From Alishewanella aestuarii B11 (GTDB lineage Bacteria; Pseudomonadota; Gammaproteobacteria; Enterobacterales; Alteromonadaceae): a stretch of DNA of 64,000 nucleotides. The translations under genes and the position numbers were made by a program. The stretch covers positions 1 through 64,000 of the forward strand of contig NZ_ALAB01000028.1 in assembly GCF_000280055.1 (NCBI RefSeq), written 5' to 3'. Shown here piece by piece: positions 16,378-25,276 of the stretch (the first letter of the stretch is position 1; each line of letters opens with the position of its first letter). A model generated the notes under the pieces. The model did not search any database. It worked only from the letters and a program-made list of their open reading frames with translations, and was not told the DNA's origin.

Positions 16378-17349
16378 TTAGCTAATCACCGTACTAATCA
16401 GATAACCGGTATAACCGATAAAGACCAGCAGCAACAGCGCGCCTTCCAGCCGGTTGATCCGCCCTTGCTTTTTATAGCCATAGCCCATCACAAACAGCGC
16501 TGCGGTTAGCACGGCCATTAGCGTCCAATCACGGGTCAGGACTACCGCTTCCACCGCCATAGGCTCAATCGCCGCCGCGATACCGACCACGGCCAGCGTA
16601 TTAAACAGGTTGGAGCCAATTACGTTACCCAGCGCAATATCATGCTCGCCCTTTTTAATCGCAATCAGCGACGAGGCCAGTTCTGGTAAAGACGTACCAA
16701 CTGCGACCACTGTTAAGCCGATTATCAGATCACTGACGCCCAGGCTTTGTGCGATAAACACCGCGCCGTACACCAGTAACCGCGAGGCCAGGATCAGTAA
16801 CGTCAGGCCAACCAGCAGCCAGATAATGGCCTGCTTTAGCGTCATTTGCTCGGCACTGGCCAGCTCGTCGCCCATTTCCACTGCCATCGCATCCTGGGGA
16901 TTACGCATGCCCTGCCATACCGACCAGCCCATTAACACAAAAAATACCGCCAGCAAGCACCAGGCATCAAAGCTGCTAAGTTGATGATCGAACAACTGCC
17001 AACCGGCGAACAGGGTAATTAACATTAAAATGGGCAGTTCTTTACGCAGCACCTGAGAATGCACAGCGATAGGACTTAACAGCGCTACCAAACCGAGGAT
17101 CAGCGCAATATTGGTAATATTGGAGCCGTAGGCATTACCCAGTGCCAGTGCCGGATTACCATCAGCCGCAGCCATGGCAGAGACCACCATTTCCGGTGCT
17201 GAGGTACCAAAACCGACAATCAACATACCGATTAACAGCGGCGGCATACCGGCATACTTTGCTGTCGCCGCAGCACCATCGACAAATTTATCTGCGCTCC
17301 AGACTAACAGCGCCAAACCCGAAATCAGAGCTAACACGGCCCACAACAT
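16378..17349 (-). CDS. Calcium/sodium antiporter (YrbG family, CaCA)
   Basis: Inner-membrane cation/Ca2+ exchanger of 323 residues and about ten transmembrane segments in two inverted halves. The two alpha-repeats that form the ion site are GFGTSAPEMVVS (near residue 46) and AVGTSLPELASS (near residue 216), each followed by a GNxxGSN motif (GNAYGSNITN and GNVIGSNLFN). These features define the YrbG-type Na+/Ca2+ antiporters. The nuclease fusion gene begins only four bases after its stop codon. Confidence 0.9.
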   Translation of the reverse strand: MLWAVLALISGLALLVWSADKFVDGAAATAKYAGMPPLLIGMLIVGFGTSAPEMVVSAMAAADGNPALALGNAYGSNITNIALILGLVALLSPIAVHSQVLRKELPILMLITLFAGWQLFDHQLSSFDAWCLLAVFFVLMGWSVWQGMRNPQDAMAVEMGDELASAEQMTLKQAIIWLLVGLTLLILASRLLVYGAVFIAQSLGVSDLIIGLTVVAVGTSLPELASSLIAIKKGEHDIALGNVIGSNLFNTLAVVGIAAAIEPMAVEAVVLTRDWTLMAVLTAALFVMGYGYKKQGRINRLEGALLLLVFIGYTGYLISTVIS

Positions 17350-17484
17350 AGCTTACTTCTCCTGAAGGTGAACTGCGTTTAGTGTAGCATGGCGCCAAAA
17401 TGGCTAATAGCTGGCCAGCACAGCTTTTTTTGCAGCCCTAACCGCGAGCTGCTAAGCTGCTTAAAAAGCCCGAAGGAGAGGTTG

Positions 17485-17667
17485 ATGGCGTTAATTGGTA
17501 TCTTAGCAGTGTTATTTTTGGTGCTGTTTTTACTACTGCCCTTACTGGAAAAATATGGTAGCAAGGGTGAGCAAGCCGAACAGGACTATCGTAAATATGG
17601 CCGCTGGATCTTGCCACTGGTCGCTATTTTGTTACTGGCGCAATTAATTAAGATGCTGCTTGGTTAG
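17485..17667 (+). CDS. Small two-helix membrane protein
   Basis: A 60-residue protein with two hydrophobic helices, ALIGILAVLFLVLFLLLPLL and WILPLVAILLLAQLIKMLLG, joined by a charged loop (EKYGSKGEQAEQDYRKYGR). I do not recognise the family. The ATG at 17485 follows GGAGAGG at good spacing, which favours this start over a longer version beginning 32 codons upstream. It is transcribed divergently from the antiporter gene. Confidence 0.6.
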   Translation: MALIGILAVLFLVLFLLLPLLEKYGSKGEQAEQDYRKYGRWILPLVAILLLAQLIKMLLG

Positions 17668-17747
17668 GGCACTAAATAATTTAAAAAATAATAGTTTAAA
17701 AATTCAACACCAGCATACTTTTAGACTATTTGATGCTGTAGTGCTAA

Positions 17748-18569
17748 TTATTGCCAGCTCAGTGGATTTAAGCGATAAAATCGGCTAAGTAACTGATATA
17801 AAGCCGGATGTTCGGTATTAAGCTCAGCCGGCTTTTCAAAGAATACTTCAGTCAAGACCGCAAAAAACTCCGCCGGGTTGGTGGCACCATAGGGATCAAG
17901 CAATACAGGTAACCCCAGCGCCAGCCGCTGCTGCAAGTCGTCATACGCTTGCTGCATTACGCTTGACCACTGCTGATAATCACTACTACGACTTAGCACC
18001 GGCGCGCCCTGGGTCGGCCCCTGCTCCTGATCCAGTTGATGGGCAAACTCATGGATCACCACATTATGGCCATCGTGCGGATCGGCAGCACCCGAGAGCG
18101 TGTCCTGCCAACTTAGAATGACCTTGCCCTGGCCCCAGGACTCACCGCTGAGCACCCGTTGTTCCTGCCGCACCAAGCCCGCAGCATCGGTTTGTGCTGT
18201 GTCAACAATAAAAGCAGAGGGGTAGATCAGAATACTGCGTAATGCCGGGTAATAGTGATTTGGGCGGTTAAGTAATAGCAGGCAGGCCTGAGCGGCGATG
18301 GTCACCCGCATTTCATCGGTTACCGTCAGGCCATCGCAACCAATAAAGGCTTTTTCGGCGATAAAAATCTGCATATGCTTTTTTAACTGCAATTGCAGAT
18401 CGGCTGGTAAGGCGCGGAAATAAGGCATCCGCTGTTTCAGAATTTTACGCCAGGCTTCAGGAAAGGGCCTGGCAGCAATGCGCTGGCGCTGCCAACGCCG
18501 GTAATAAGGTTGCCCCAGCACTAAACCAATAATCAACAGCGTCAGTACAGCTAAAATAAGTAGCGGCAA
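17748..18569 (-). CDS. mtfA: MtfA-type zinc peptidase (DgsA anti-repressor)
   Basis: Zinc-dependent peptidase of the MtfA family. In E. coli MtfA binds the glucose repressor Mlc (DgsA) and so relieves repression of ptsG. The metal site is VIHEFAHQLDQEQG (HExxH) near residue 170 and the downstream Glu lies in ATNPAEFFAVLTEVFFE, where AEFFAVxxExFFE is the family hallmark. Unlike E. coli MtfA it has an N-terminal transmembrane helix (residues 1-20), a form common in marine gammaproteobacteria. 273 residues, monocistronic. Confidence 0.9.
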   Translation of the reverse strand: MPLLILAVLTLLIIGLVLGQPYYRRWQRQRIAARPFPEAWRKILKQRMPYFRALPADLQLQLKKHMQIFIAEKAFIGCDGLTVTDEMRVTIAAQACLLLLNRPNHYYPALRSILIYPSAFIVDTAQTDAAGLVRQEQRVLSGESWGQGKVILSWQDTLSGAADPHDGHNVVIHEFAHQLDQEQGPTQGAPVLSRSSDYQQWSSVMQQAYDDLQQRLALGLPVLLDPYGATNPAEFFAVLTEVFFEKPAELNTEHPALYQLLSRFYRLNPLSWQ

Positions 18570-18674
18570 AAGGGTGCTCCGGCACGATCAGTCGAACTCT
18601 TTCAGTGGGGTAAAGTCTGATAAAATTCAAGCTGTGTCAGGTTGTGTGCACGCCCTATGCAGAGGAGTTTCGCC

Positions 18675-19151
18675 TTGTTTAATTTTCTGAAAAACCTGCT
18701 GGAAAAAGCCGCTGAAGGCTTACCCGGTGCAGCCGCCAGCCATCAACCCTGGCAGGCAGCCGGCCTCAGTGAGCCACAATTTATGGCAGTGGTGCTGTTG
18801 CTGCAGCTAAGCCATGCCGATTTCGACAGTACCGAGCAGGAACAACAACTGGTCCTGCATTATATTGAACGGGAATATGCGCTGGCCAGGCCACAAGCAC
18901 AGCAGGTATTGGCGCAGGCCAATCAGCTGGCCGCTGATGCCACCTGTTTGCATGCCTATACGTCGAAGTTGAAAGTATTAACAGAGCCAGAGCGGCTGGC
19001 GTTATTGAACCAGCTATGGCAACTGGCCTGGGCCGATGGCAGTGTCGACCCGAATGAAGAAATGATGCTGCGCAAGGTAGCGGATTTACTCTTTATCCGA
19101 CACAGCGACTTTATCAAAGCCAAACTGGCCAACCAACCAGCTGAAGGCTAA
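18675..19151 (+). CDS. TerB-family protein
   Basis: Single-domain TerB-like (tellurite-resistance B) protein of 158 residues. The acidic helix pairs of the fold are visible as VLLLQLSHADFDSTEQEQQLV and LWQLAWADGSVDPNEEMMLRKVADLL, the latter being the standard TerB signature around a metal-binding loop. No other ter genes are present, so a role in tellurite resistance is not implied. Start chosen as TTG at 18675, seven bases after AGAGGAG; an ORF beginning 33 bases upstream has no comparable site. The stop overlaps that of the convergent gene by four bases. Confidence 0.8.
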   Translation: MFNFLKNLLEKAAEGLPGAAASHQPWQAAGLSEPQFMAVVLLLQLSHADFDSTEQEQQLVLHYIEREYALARPQAQQVLAQANQLAADATCLHAYTSKLKVLTEPERLALLNQLWQLAWADGSVDPNEEMMLRKVADLLFIRHSDFIKAKLANQPAEG

Positions 19152-19489
19152 CGCGGCTCAGATTCGTCTTTACGCAGCACCTCACCTTCGATCACTGTGC
19201 CTTGTTGCTGCCGCTGCCCGGCGTAAGGATTGGCGCCATCTTGCTGGGCTTGCTGATAACGAGCCGCCTGCTCACGGAATTGCCGCATCCGTTGCCGGTG
19301 CCGGAATAGCAAAATCGGGATCAGGATCCAACTGAGCAGCAATGCAAACAGCAGAAAGACCGCACCCACCAGCAACATCACGCCCAATACCAGCCATGCC
19401 AGTAGGCGCTGCAAAAAACTGCCCTGGCTACGTAGCTGAAACTGCCGTTGCCACGCCGAAGCTTGTTGGCGAAAAGAAGGATCGATCAT
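19148..19489 (-). CDS. Hypothetical small membrane protein
   Basis: A 113-residue protein with a long hydrophobic stretch (residues about 28-62, enough for one or two helices), flanked by a basic RHRQRMRQFREQAARYQQ segment and a polar, Gln- and Glu-rich tail ending in IEGEVLRKDESEPR. I do not recognise a family; the tail ending with IEGEV resembles many short gammaproteobacterial membrane proteins of unknown role. It overlaps the convergent terB-like stop by four bases. Confidence 0.6.
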   Translation of the reverse strand: MIDPSFRQQASAWQRQFQLRSQGSFLQRLLAWLVLGVMLLVGAVFLLFALLLSWILIPILLFRHRQRMRQFREQAARYQQAQQDGANPYAGQRQQQGTVIEGEVLRKDESEPR

Positions 19490-19509
19490 AGGTTTCCTTT
19501 AAAGTTGCC

Positions 19510-19534
19510 GCCGGTAGCAACCTCAGCTACCGGC
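19510..19534 (-). terminator. Hairpin after natB
   Basis: GCCGGTAGC at 19510-19518 pairs perfectly with GCTACCGGC at 19526-19534 around a seven-base loop. It lies 44 bases after the natB stop codon on the minus strand. The following bases are only modestly T-rich, so it could be a weak terminator or an mRNA-stabilising hairpin. Confidence 0.45.
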
Positions 19535-19577
19535 AGGCATTATAGCCATTTTGGCTGAGTTTAGGCTGAATAGTTCA

Positions 19578-20759
19578 TCAATCAGCCTTGTTACTGAGCG
19601 CCCAGCGCATAATATCTCCCCAGCTTGGCTCCTTGCCATACATCTGCATGCCACGTAAAAATATCCGGCCTGCTACCCGGCGCAGCCAGTACAGGGTGGC
19701 AAGCAACAGCATTAACGACAGCAACGGCTGCCACCAGGGCAATTCAACCAGCGCCATCCTGACCGGCATCGCCGCAAAGGAGGTGAGCGGCAGCCAACTT
19801 AATAACGTCATGGCCCAGCCGGTGGGGCTATCGATCACCAAATAAGTAAATAACAGCGGTAGCCAGGTGATCATCATCACCGCGCCCTTACCACTGGTAT
19901 TGGGATCGTCAATCGAGGCAGCAATAGCGGCCATAAAGGTCGCACACAACACTACGCCAAGCAGGGCAAAGGGCAGTAACCAGGCTAAGACCCCAAGATT
20001 CAGCCAGTCCAGCTGCAGCGGTTTATTGGCAAACACCAGTACCGCCACCAGAAAACCCAGTAACATCATCAGCGTGGTGGTAAACATGGCTTTTAACGCA
20101 CTCAGGCTATGACCCAGTACCTTGCCATCGATCCATTGCTGCGGTGTTACTATGGCAAATAACTGCTCTGTTACCCGATGCTGCTTTTCGCCGGTAATGC
20201 TCATTAACAGTTGACCAAAGGCAGTGGTAAGCCCCATCAACAGCATAAACAGCACCGCCAGGGCGATCAGTTTTTCCGGCCGATCTTTTCCCTTATAGTT
20301 GTCATCGAGGTAACGCATTTCAAGGCTGACAGGCTGCTGTAATGCCGCCAACTGCTCTGCCGACCAACCCTGCGCGGCGGCATACTGCTGCCGGTAGTGC
20401 TCCAGCAGCACGCTTTGTAACTGCTGTTGCCACTTTTTACCGGCCTTGGTATGGATCAGCACCTGCTCATCGCCTGGCTCCAGCACCGCATGCCAGGTTT
20501 CGTCCTGCTGCAGCTGTCGCAACTGCTCTTCCAGGCTGACCGTCGGCTGCTGAAACTGAAACTGGGCGCTACTTTCCAGACTAAAGCCGGCCGGTACTGC
20601 GATCCGATATTGCTGGCGGCCTTCATCCACAAAGTAACTCCAGGCAAAAATCGCTCCCATTACCCCCAACATCAGCAAATACGAGATCAGCTGTTGCTTC
20701 CATTTAAAAAACCGTAAAAATTCCCATTTGGCGACGACCAGACTTTGCCGCGAAATCAT
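19578..20759 (-). CDS. ABC-2 type exporter permease (NatB-like)
   Basis: Permease subunit of an ABC exporter with the NatB layout: an N-terminal transmembrane helix (about residues 22-42), a large extracytoplasmic domain (about 45-165), then five or six helices. The stretch PEKLIALAVLFMLLMGLTTAFGQLLMSITGEKQHRVTEQLF, opening the membrane domain, is typical. NatAB in Bacillus exports Na+; the substrate here is not known. The start ATG overlaps the stop of the ATPase gene by four bases (ATGA), so the pair forms one operon. Confidence 0.88.
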   Translation of the reverse strand: MISRQSLVVAKWEFLRFFKWKQQLISYLLMLGVMGAIFAWSYFVDEGRQQYRIAVPAGFSLESSAQFQFQQPTVSLEEQLRQLQQDETWHAVLEPGDEQVLIHTKAGKKWQQQLQSVLLEHYRQQYAAAQGWSAEQLAALQQPVSLEMRYLDDNYKGKDRPEKLIALAVLFMLLMGLTTAFGQLLMSITGEKQHRVTEQLFAIVTPQQWIDGKVLGHSLSALKAMFTTTLMMLLGFLVAVLVFANKPLQLDWLNLGVLAWLLPFALLGVVLCATFMAAIAASIDDPNTSGKGAVMMITWLPLLFTYLVIDSPTGWAMTLLSWLPLTSFAAMPVRMALVELPWWQPLLSLMLLLATLYWLRRVAGRIFLRGMQMYGKEPSWGDIMRWALSNKAD

Positions 20760-21688
20760 ACTGCTTGCTCCTGTTGCTGATGTTGGGTCATCGCATTCAG
20801 ATATAACTGATGCAAGTCCGGATTTTGCATTGAGATATTTTTCAACGCACAGTAAGGCAGCAGCTGCTGTAAACAGGCCGACAGCTGTTGGGTTTCATTA
20901 AGTCGCACCAACAGCCGCTGCGGTGTCTGTAGCAGCCAGCTGTATCCGGCTAGCCAGCGGTCGAGCTGCTCACTGCTAATCGGCTGCTCGGTTTCAATCA
21001 CGACTTCCGGTTGTGGCTGAGCCTGGCTGCGGATCTGCGCCAGAGTACCGGCCAGTACTGCCTGCCCTTTCGCCATCAACAGCATATGATCTGCCAGTTT
21101 TTCCACCATCGCCATCTGATGGGCGCTTAAAATCACTGTCATGCCATCGGCACGCAGTTGTTGTAAAAACTGCACCACTTTTTCCTGATTCAGCGGATCC
21201 AGACCAGAAAAAGGCTCATCCAGAATCACCAGTGCCGGACGGTGGATCACCGCAGCAATCAGCTGAACTTTTTGCTGATTGCCCTTGGACAACTGCTTTA
21301 AATCCTCTTTCCGCCGATCCGTTAATTCAAAAACATTGAGCCAATGTGTCAGTTGCTGCTCGGTTTCTGCGGCAGATAAACCATGCAACTGCGCCAGAAA
21401 GCGCAGATTTTTTTCGACACTCTTGTCAGCATAAAGTCCACGGTCTTCCGGCAAGTAGCCGAGATAACGGCGGGGCACATGGTCAAATTCGCCCCCATCA
21501 TGCTGTACCAGAATATGGCCGGCATCGGGACGGGTCATACCGACCAGCATCCGGATAATCGATGACTTACCGGCGCCATTGGGTCCGAGCAGCGCAAAAA
21601 TCTCGCCTGGCTGGATCTGGAAACTAACACCGCGCACTGCCTGTACTGTGGCATAGTGTTTTTCAATCTGTGTGACTGTAATTTGCAT
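20756..21688 (-). CDS. ABC exporter ATP-binding protein (NatA-like)
   Basis: ATPase subunit pairing with the downstream permease. Walker A is GPNGAGKSS near residue 35, the Q-loop follows in YLPEDRGLY, the signature is LSKGNQQKVQL near residue 140, Walker B is LVILDEPFSGLDP, and the switch His is in SAHQMAMVEKL. A C-terminal extension of about 100 residues resembles the accessory domain of NatA/CcmA-type ATPases. First gene of the two-gene operon; a MITE-like element occupies most of the upstream intergenic region. Confidence 0.92.
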   Translation of the reverse strand: MQITVTQIEKHYATVQAVRGVSFQIQPGEIFALLGPNGAGKSSIIRMLVGMTRPDAGHILVQHDGGEFDHVPRRYLGYLPEDRGLYADKSVEKNLRFLAQLHGLSAAETEQQLTHWLNVFELTDRRKEDLKQLSKGNQQKVQLIAAVIHRPALVILDEPFSGLDPLNQEKVVQFLQQLRADGMTVILSAHQMAMVEKLADHMLLMAKGQAVLAGTLAQIRSQAQPQPEVVIETEQPISSEQLDRWLAGYSWLLQTPQRLLVRLNETQQLSACLQQLLPYCALKNISMQNPDLHQLYLNAMTQHQQQEQAV

Positions 21689-21796
21689 TGTTACTTAATC
21701 CTTTGCTGCACTCGCCCCACTTTACCATTATGGCCTGTTGAACTTAACCGCTTTTCTTAGCATAAATGTAACAAAAAGTATGTTTGTGCAGCAGCT

Positions 21797-22062
21797 AGAG
21801 CACCATGTAGTTTAAAAAGTCGACACCAGCGAGCGCCAAAAAGTGCGCAGGCAAGGCAAGTTTTTAAAGGTTTAGTGGGTCTAAATCGAGAAAACTTAAC
21901 GCAGCATGCGCGCTTTATGGCCTCGCCCTTCGGGAAGGCCTGAAAAAACCTCACTCTGCGTTCTGATTGCTCGAAAGAGCGCCACTATTCCTTCGCAATC
22001 ACGCCTTGATTGAGGTTTTTTCAGGCATTCTGGTGCGCACTTTTTAAACTACATGGAGCTCT
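21797..22062. repeat. MITE-like element of a second type
   Basis: This 266-bp segment fills most of the 475-bp gap between natA and the dehydrogenase gene, which otherwise holds only promoter-sized flanks. Its ends form imperfect inverted repeats: AGAGCACCATGTAGTTTAAA at 21797-21816 and the complement of AGAGCTCCATGTAGTTTAAA at 22043-22062, extending to about 25 bases with one mismatch. Inside, GCCTGAAAAAACCTCA (21938-21953) is exactly complementary to 22011-22026. No protein is encoded. Its sequence is unrelated to the repeat at 11811-12079. Confidence 0.75.
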
Positions 22063-22164
22063 CAGCCGGCTGTTCGACGATAGTCTTAGTAATATCAGCT
22101 GCATTAGCCCCTTAGCTATGCTAAAACAGCTTTTTCTGAAACGGCGCCAGGAACTCTAAAGCCT

Positions 22165-23100
22165 ATGCGTTACCAAATCGTATTTGCCGATGCCGCTACT
22201 CTGGGCGATGCCGATTTATCGGCTTTGCACCTTGCTAACTGTCAGCTTCAGGTCTATGCCCACAGCAGCGCCGACGAGCTGCCGGCACGGCTGCAAGATG
22301 CCGACATCGCTATCGTCAATAAATGCCGCCTAGACGCGGCGCTGATTGCCAAACTGCCACGCCTGAAAGCTATTATGGTGGCGGCAACCGGTATGGATAA
22401 TATTGATCTACAGGCGGCCAGGACGGCAGGAATTCAGGTGTTTAATGTTACCGATTATGCCGGCACGGCTGTGCCACAGCATGTCTTCGCCTTGCTGCTA
22501 GCACTGAGTAATCAGCTTTTCAGTTACAGCACAGCGGTACAACGTGGCGACTGGAGTCGTAGCCAGAGTTTCTGTTTGCTGGATTACCCCATCTTTGAAC
22601 TGGCCGGCAAAACTATGGTGATTGTCGGCTATGGTGTCTTGGGTCAGGCAACGGCTGCCTTAGCCAGGGCCTTTGGTATGAAGGTATTGATCGCCGAGCG
22701 GCCCTCTGCCACAGAGATCCGCCCCGGCCGCCTGGCATTTGGCGCGGCACTGGCAGAGGCAGATATTGTCTCCCTGCACTGCCCTTTGACCGCTGATACC
22801 CGGCATATGATTAATAAGAACAGTCTGGCAGGGTTAAAAACCGGCGCTGTGCTGATCAATACGGCGCGCGGTGCGCTGATTGAGCCTAATGCGCTGCTTG
22901 AGGCCTTAAAAACCGGGCAGGTCGGCGCGGCTGCACTTGACGTTCTTAGCACTGAACCGCCCCCGGCCTCGGATCCGCTGCTAAATTGCAAGCTACCCAA
23001 TTTGTTAATCACGCCCCATATTGGCTGGGCCAGTCGTGAGGCGCGAACCAGAATGGTGTTAAAGATTGCCGACAATATTCAAGGTTTTCTCGAACGCTGA
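22165..23100 (+). CDS. D-2-hydroxyacid dehydrogenase (glycerate/hydroxypyruvate type)
   Basis: NAD(P)-dependent D-2-hydroxyacid dehydrogenase of 311 residues. The catalytic-domain motif AATGMDNIDLQAARTAGI, the nucleotide site GYGVLGQATAALARAFG, the signature NTARGALIEPNALLEALKTG with the catalytic Arg before it, the Glu in LSTEPPP, and the His in TPHIGWASREAR are all present. It is closest in form to hydroxypyruvate reductase/glycerate dehydrogenase (HprA), but substrate is not certain. Single gene on the plus strand, with the MITE-like element just upstream. Confidence 0.88.
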   Translation: MRYQIVFADAATLGDADLSALHLANCQLQVYAHSSADELPARLQDADIAIVNKCRLDAALIAKLPRLKAIMVAATGMDNIDLQAARTAGIQVFNVTDYAGTAVPQHVFALLLALSNQLFSYSTAVQRGDWSRSQSFCLLDYPIFELAGKTMVIVGYGVLGQATAALARAFGMKVLIAERPSATEIRPGRLAFGAALAEADIVSLHCPLTADTRHMINKNSLAGLKTGAVLINTARGALIEPNALLEALKTGQVGAAALDVLSTEPPPASDPLLNCKLPNLLITPHIGWASREARTRMVLKIADNIQGFLER

Positions 23101-23239
23101 GTCAGCCGCTAAAAACTGTTATAATAATTAGCTGTTTTAGTAATAAGATACTACCCGGCAGAACGGATGCTCTGCCCAACATCAGCAAAGAGTGCCACTT
23201 GCATTGGATGCGCCGGGGCGATAAAAATAAGAGCTTTCT

Positions 23240-25276
23240 ATGCGTTTTCTTTATGTTTTTTTGTTGGCGGTTGGAATAAGTCTGCCAGTGCAGGCTGCTA
23301 ACCTGACAGAGCGGCTGAGTGAAGTAGACAAAAGTAAAGCTGCTGCCGAACAATTTATTTCCAGTCTGCAAAACCAGGCACTAACGACCTTAACTGCCGA
23401 AGACTATCTGGTGTTGTCAGTCAGTTATCAGACAGTCAATAACAGGGATGCTGCCCTGGATGCGGCCAGTAAGGCGGAGCAACTGGCTACTACCCCTTAT
23501 TTACAGGCGTTAAGCCTGTTTCATAAAGCACAAATTCACGGCATTTATTTTCAGAATGCTGAGATGGCTCTTCAGCAGCTACTGGCTGCCGAACAACTGC
23601 TGCTTAACAGCGACGAGCAACCCAGCCTGCGCCTGCTTAATGATGTACTACGCAGTTTCGCTTCTGCCTATAATCTGCTTGGACAGTTAGCTACGGGTTT
23701 GGAGTATGCGGAGCGTAGTCTGGCACTGGCACGACAACTGGGTGAGCCGTCGCGGGAGCTAACCTCACTGATTATCAGTGGCCGGCTGGCATTGCAGGAT
23801 AATCAATATCAGCGCGCCTTTTACTACTTACAGCAAGGTTTGACGCTGGCCAATCAGCTACAGGATTTTGAAAGTCTGGCTTCAATCCACTTCAGGCTGG
23901 GAATGGCGTTTCGTAAGTTGGATTTGCACCAGGATGCGCTGGAACATTTTCAGCAGGCAGCAGAGCGCTACCGCGCTTTGGATCTGCAATCTAATTATAC
24001 CCATGCGTTGATTTATCTGGCTGAAACCTATCTGGAAGAGCCAGTACAGGCGGAGCAAGCGCAACTGTTGTTGGAAGAAGCACGACACATCGCCGAGCAG
24101 CAGCAAAACTTACTGCGCATTGCGATGGTCAACTACAGCCTGGCCCGCACCGCCTTGGTACAGCAACAATTGGCACCCGCCGAACAATTATATCAACTGG
24201 CGTTGCAGCAATTCCGCCAAATAAACTCTGCGACCTATCTCCAGGAAATTACGCTGGCATTAGCGCGGCTCTATATCCAGCAGCAGCGTTATCCGGAAGC
24301 AGAGCAATTGCTGGCCGACATCGCGCCAGATATTAATGCCGCGGCAACTTACCTTAAGCTACGCTTCTACAACAATAAATCCGACCTGGCTGCTGCGCGC
24401 CAGCGGTGGCAGACAGCTTATCTGGCGCAGCGGCCGGCGATGCAGTTAGCACAGCAAGAGCAAAGCGAACAATTAAGAAGCAGTATGGCCCAGCTGAAAG
24501 GGGGCTTAACCGATAACAACCAGGTGAGCCAGCAGTCAGCTGAGCTGAAGCAACTGCAACTACAACTCGCCGCCGCCGAATCCAGACAGGTTCTACTGCA
24601 GTTATTGTTAGTCGGACTGATTTTTACTGCTTTCGTGATCTGGCAATTATACCGTCGGCAATTACCGGTAGCCACGACAACGCCTGCGCCGGAATTGGCA
24701 CCAAAACAGTGGAGCCAGTTCCGTGAAAAAGTAAAACAGACCAATCAACGTACTGCACCACACTTAATAGTATTACTGCCGCGTAATCGCACCCTGCTGC
24801 AACAAAAATATGGCAGACGTTGCGTCAGCGAGTTGCTGGAACAAGTACGTCAGCAACTTAACCTGCCGGAAGTTACCGCCAGTTTTAGTGGCAGTGAAAT
24901 GCTGTGGCTATGTTGCGACGATGAGCAGAAATTGCCGCAACTACAACAACAGGCGATTGCGCTGTTGGAACAAAAGCTGACTGAGCTTGGCGCCAATCCT
25001 GAATTACTGACCCTGAACTTGCCACTGCAGGACCTGCTTGGCGAGCACTGGCAAAAAGAGGATCTGAATGGTCTGGCAGAGCTGGTCTGGCTCTGCTGGT
25101 ATCTGGCCGGGCAACAGTTAAACTCTGGTTCCTTGTGGCAACTGGTTGTCTACAGCAGCCATCCCCGGCCCTGTGAATGGCAGGCAGACAATTTGCGTGC
25201 CGATATATTAAATGCGCTGAAACTGGGTGAATTAACACTGCAGTTAAACGGCAATCAGCTGTCGTTTCAACTCTGA
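23240..25276 (+). CDS. TPR-repeat membrane protein with GGDEF-like C-terminal domain
   Basis: A 678-residue protein with a signal peptide (MRFLYVFLLAVGISLPVQA), a periplasmic region of about eight TPR-type helix pairs (residues about 50-400; for example HFRLGMAFRKLDLHQDALEHF), a short coiled-coil, one transmembrane helix (about 455-475, LQLLLVGLIFTAFVIWQLY) and a cytoplasmic domain of about 190 residues. That domain has the feel of a degenerate diguanylate cyclase: TLLQQKYGRRCVSELLEQV followed by ASFSGSEMLWLC where active enzymes have a G-G-D/E-E-F loop. Catalysis is therefore unlikely; sensing or scaffolding is inferred. It overlaps the convergent pseudouridine synthase gene by ten bases. 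Confidence 0.75.
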   Translation: MRFLYVFLLAVGISLPVQAANLTERLSEVDKSKAAAEQFISSLQNQALTTLTAEDYLVLSVSYQTVNNRDAALDAASKAEQLATTPYLQALSLFHKAQIHGIYFQNAEMALQQLLAAEQLLLNSDEQPSLRLLNDVLRSFASAYNLLGQLATGLEYAERSLALARQLGEPSRELTSLIISGRLALQDNQYQRAFYYLQQGLTLANQLQDFESLASIHFRLGMAFRKLDLHQDALEHFQQAAERYRALDLQSNYTHALIYLAETYLEEPVQAEQAQLLLEEARHIAEQQQNLLRIAMVNYSLARTALVQQQLAPAEQLYQLALQQFRQINSATYLQEITLALARLYIQQQRYPEAEQLLADIAPDINAAATYLKLRFYNNKSDLAAARQRWQTAYLAQRPAMQLAQQEQSEQLRSSMAQLKGGLTDNNQVSQQSAELKQLQLQLAAAESRQVLLQLLLVGLIFTAFVIWQLYRRQLPVATTTPAPELAPKQWSQFREKVKQTNQRTAPHLIVLLPRNRTLLQQKYGRRCVSELLEQVRQQLNLPEVTASFSGSEMLWLCCDDEQKLPQLQQQAIALLEQKLTELGANPELLTLNLPLQDLLGEHWQKEDLNGLAELVWLCWYLAGQQLNSGSLWQLVVYSSHPRPCEWQADNLRADILNALKLGELTLQLNGNQLSFQL

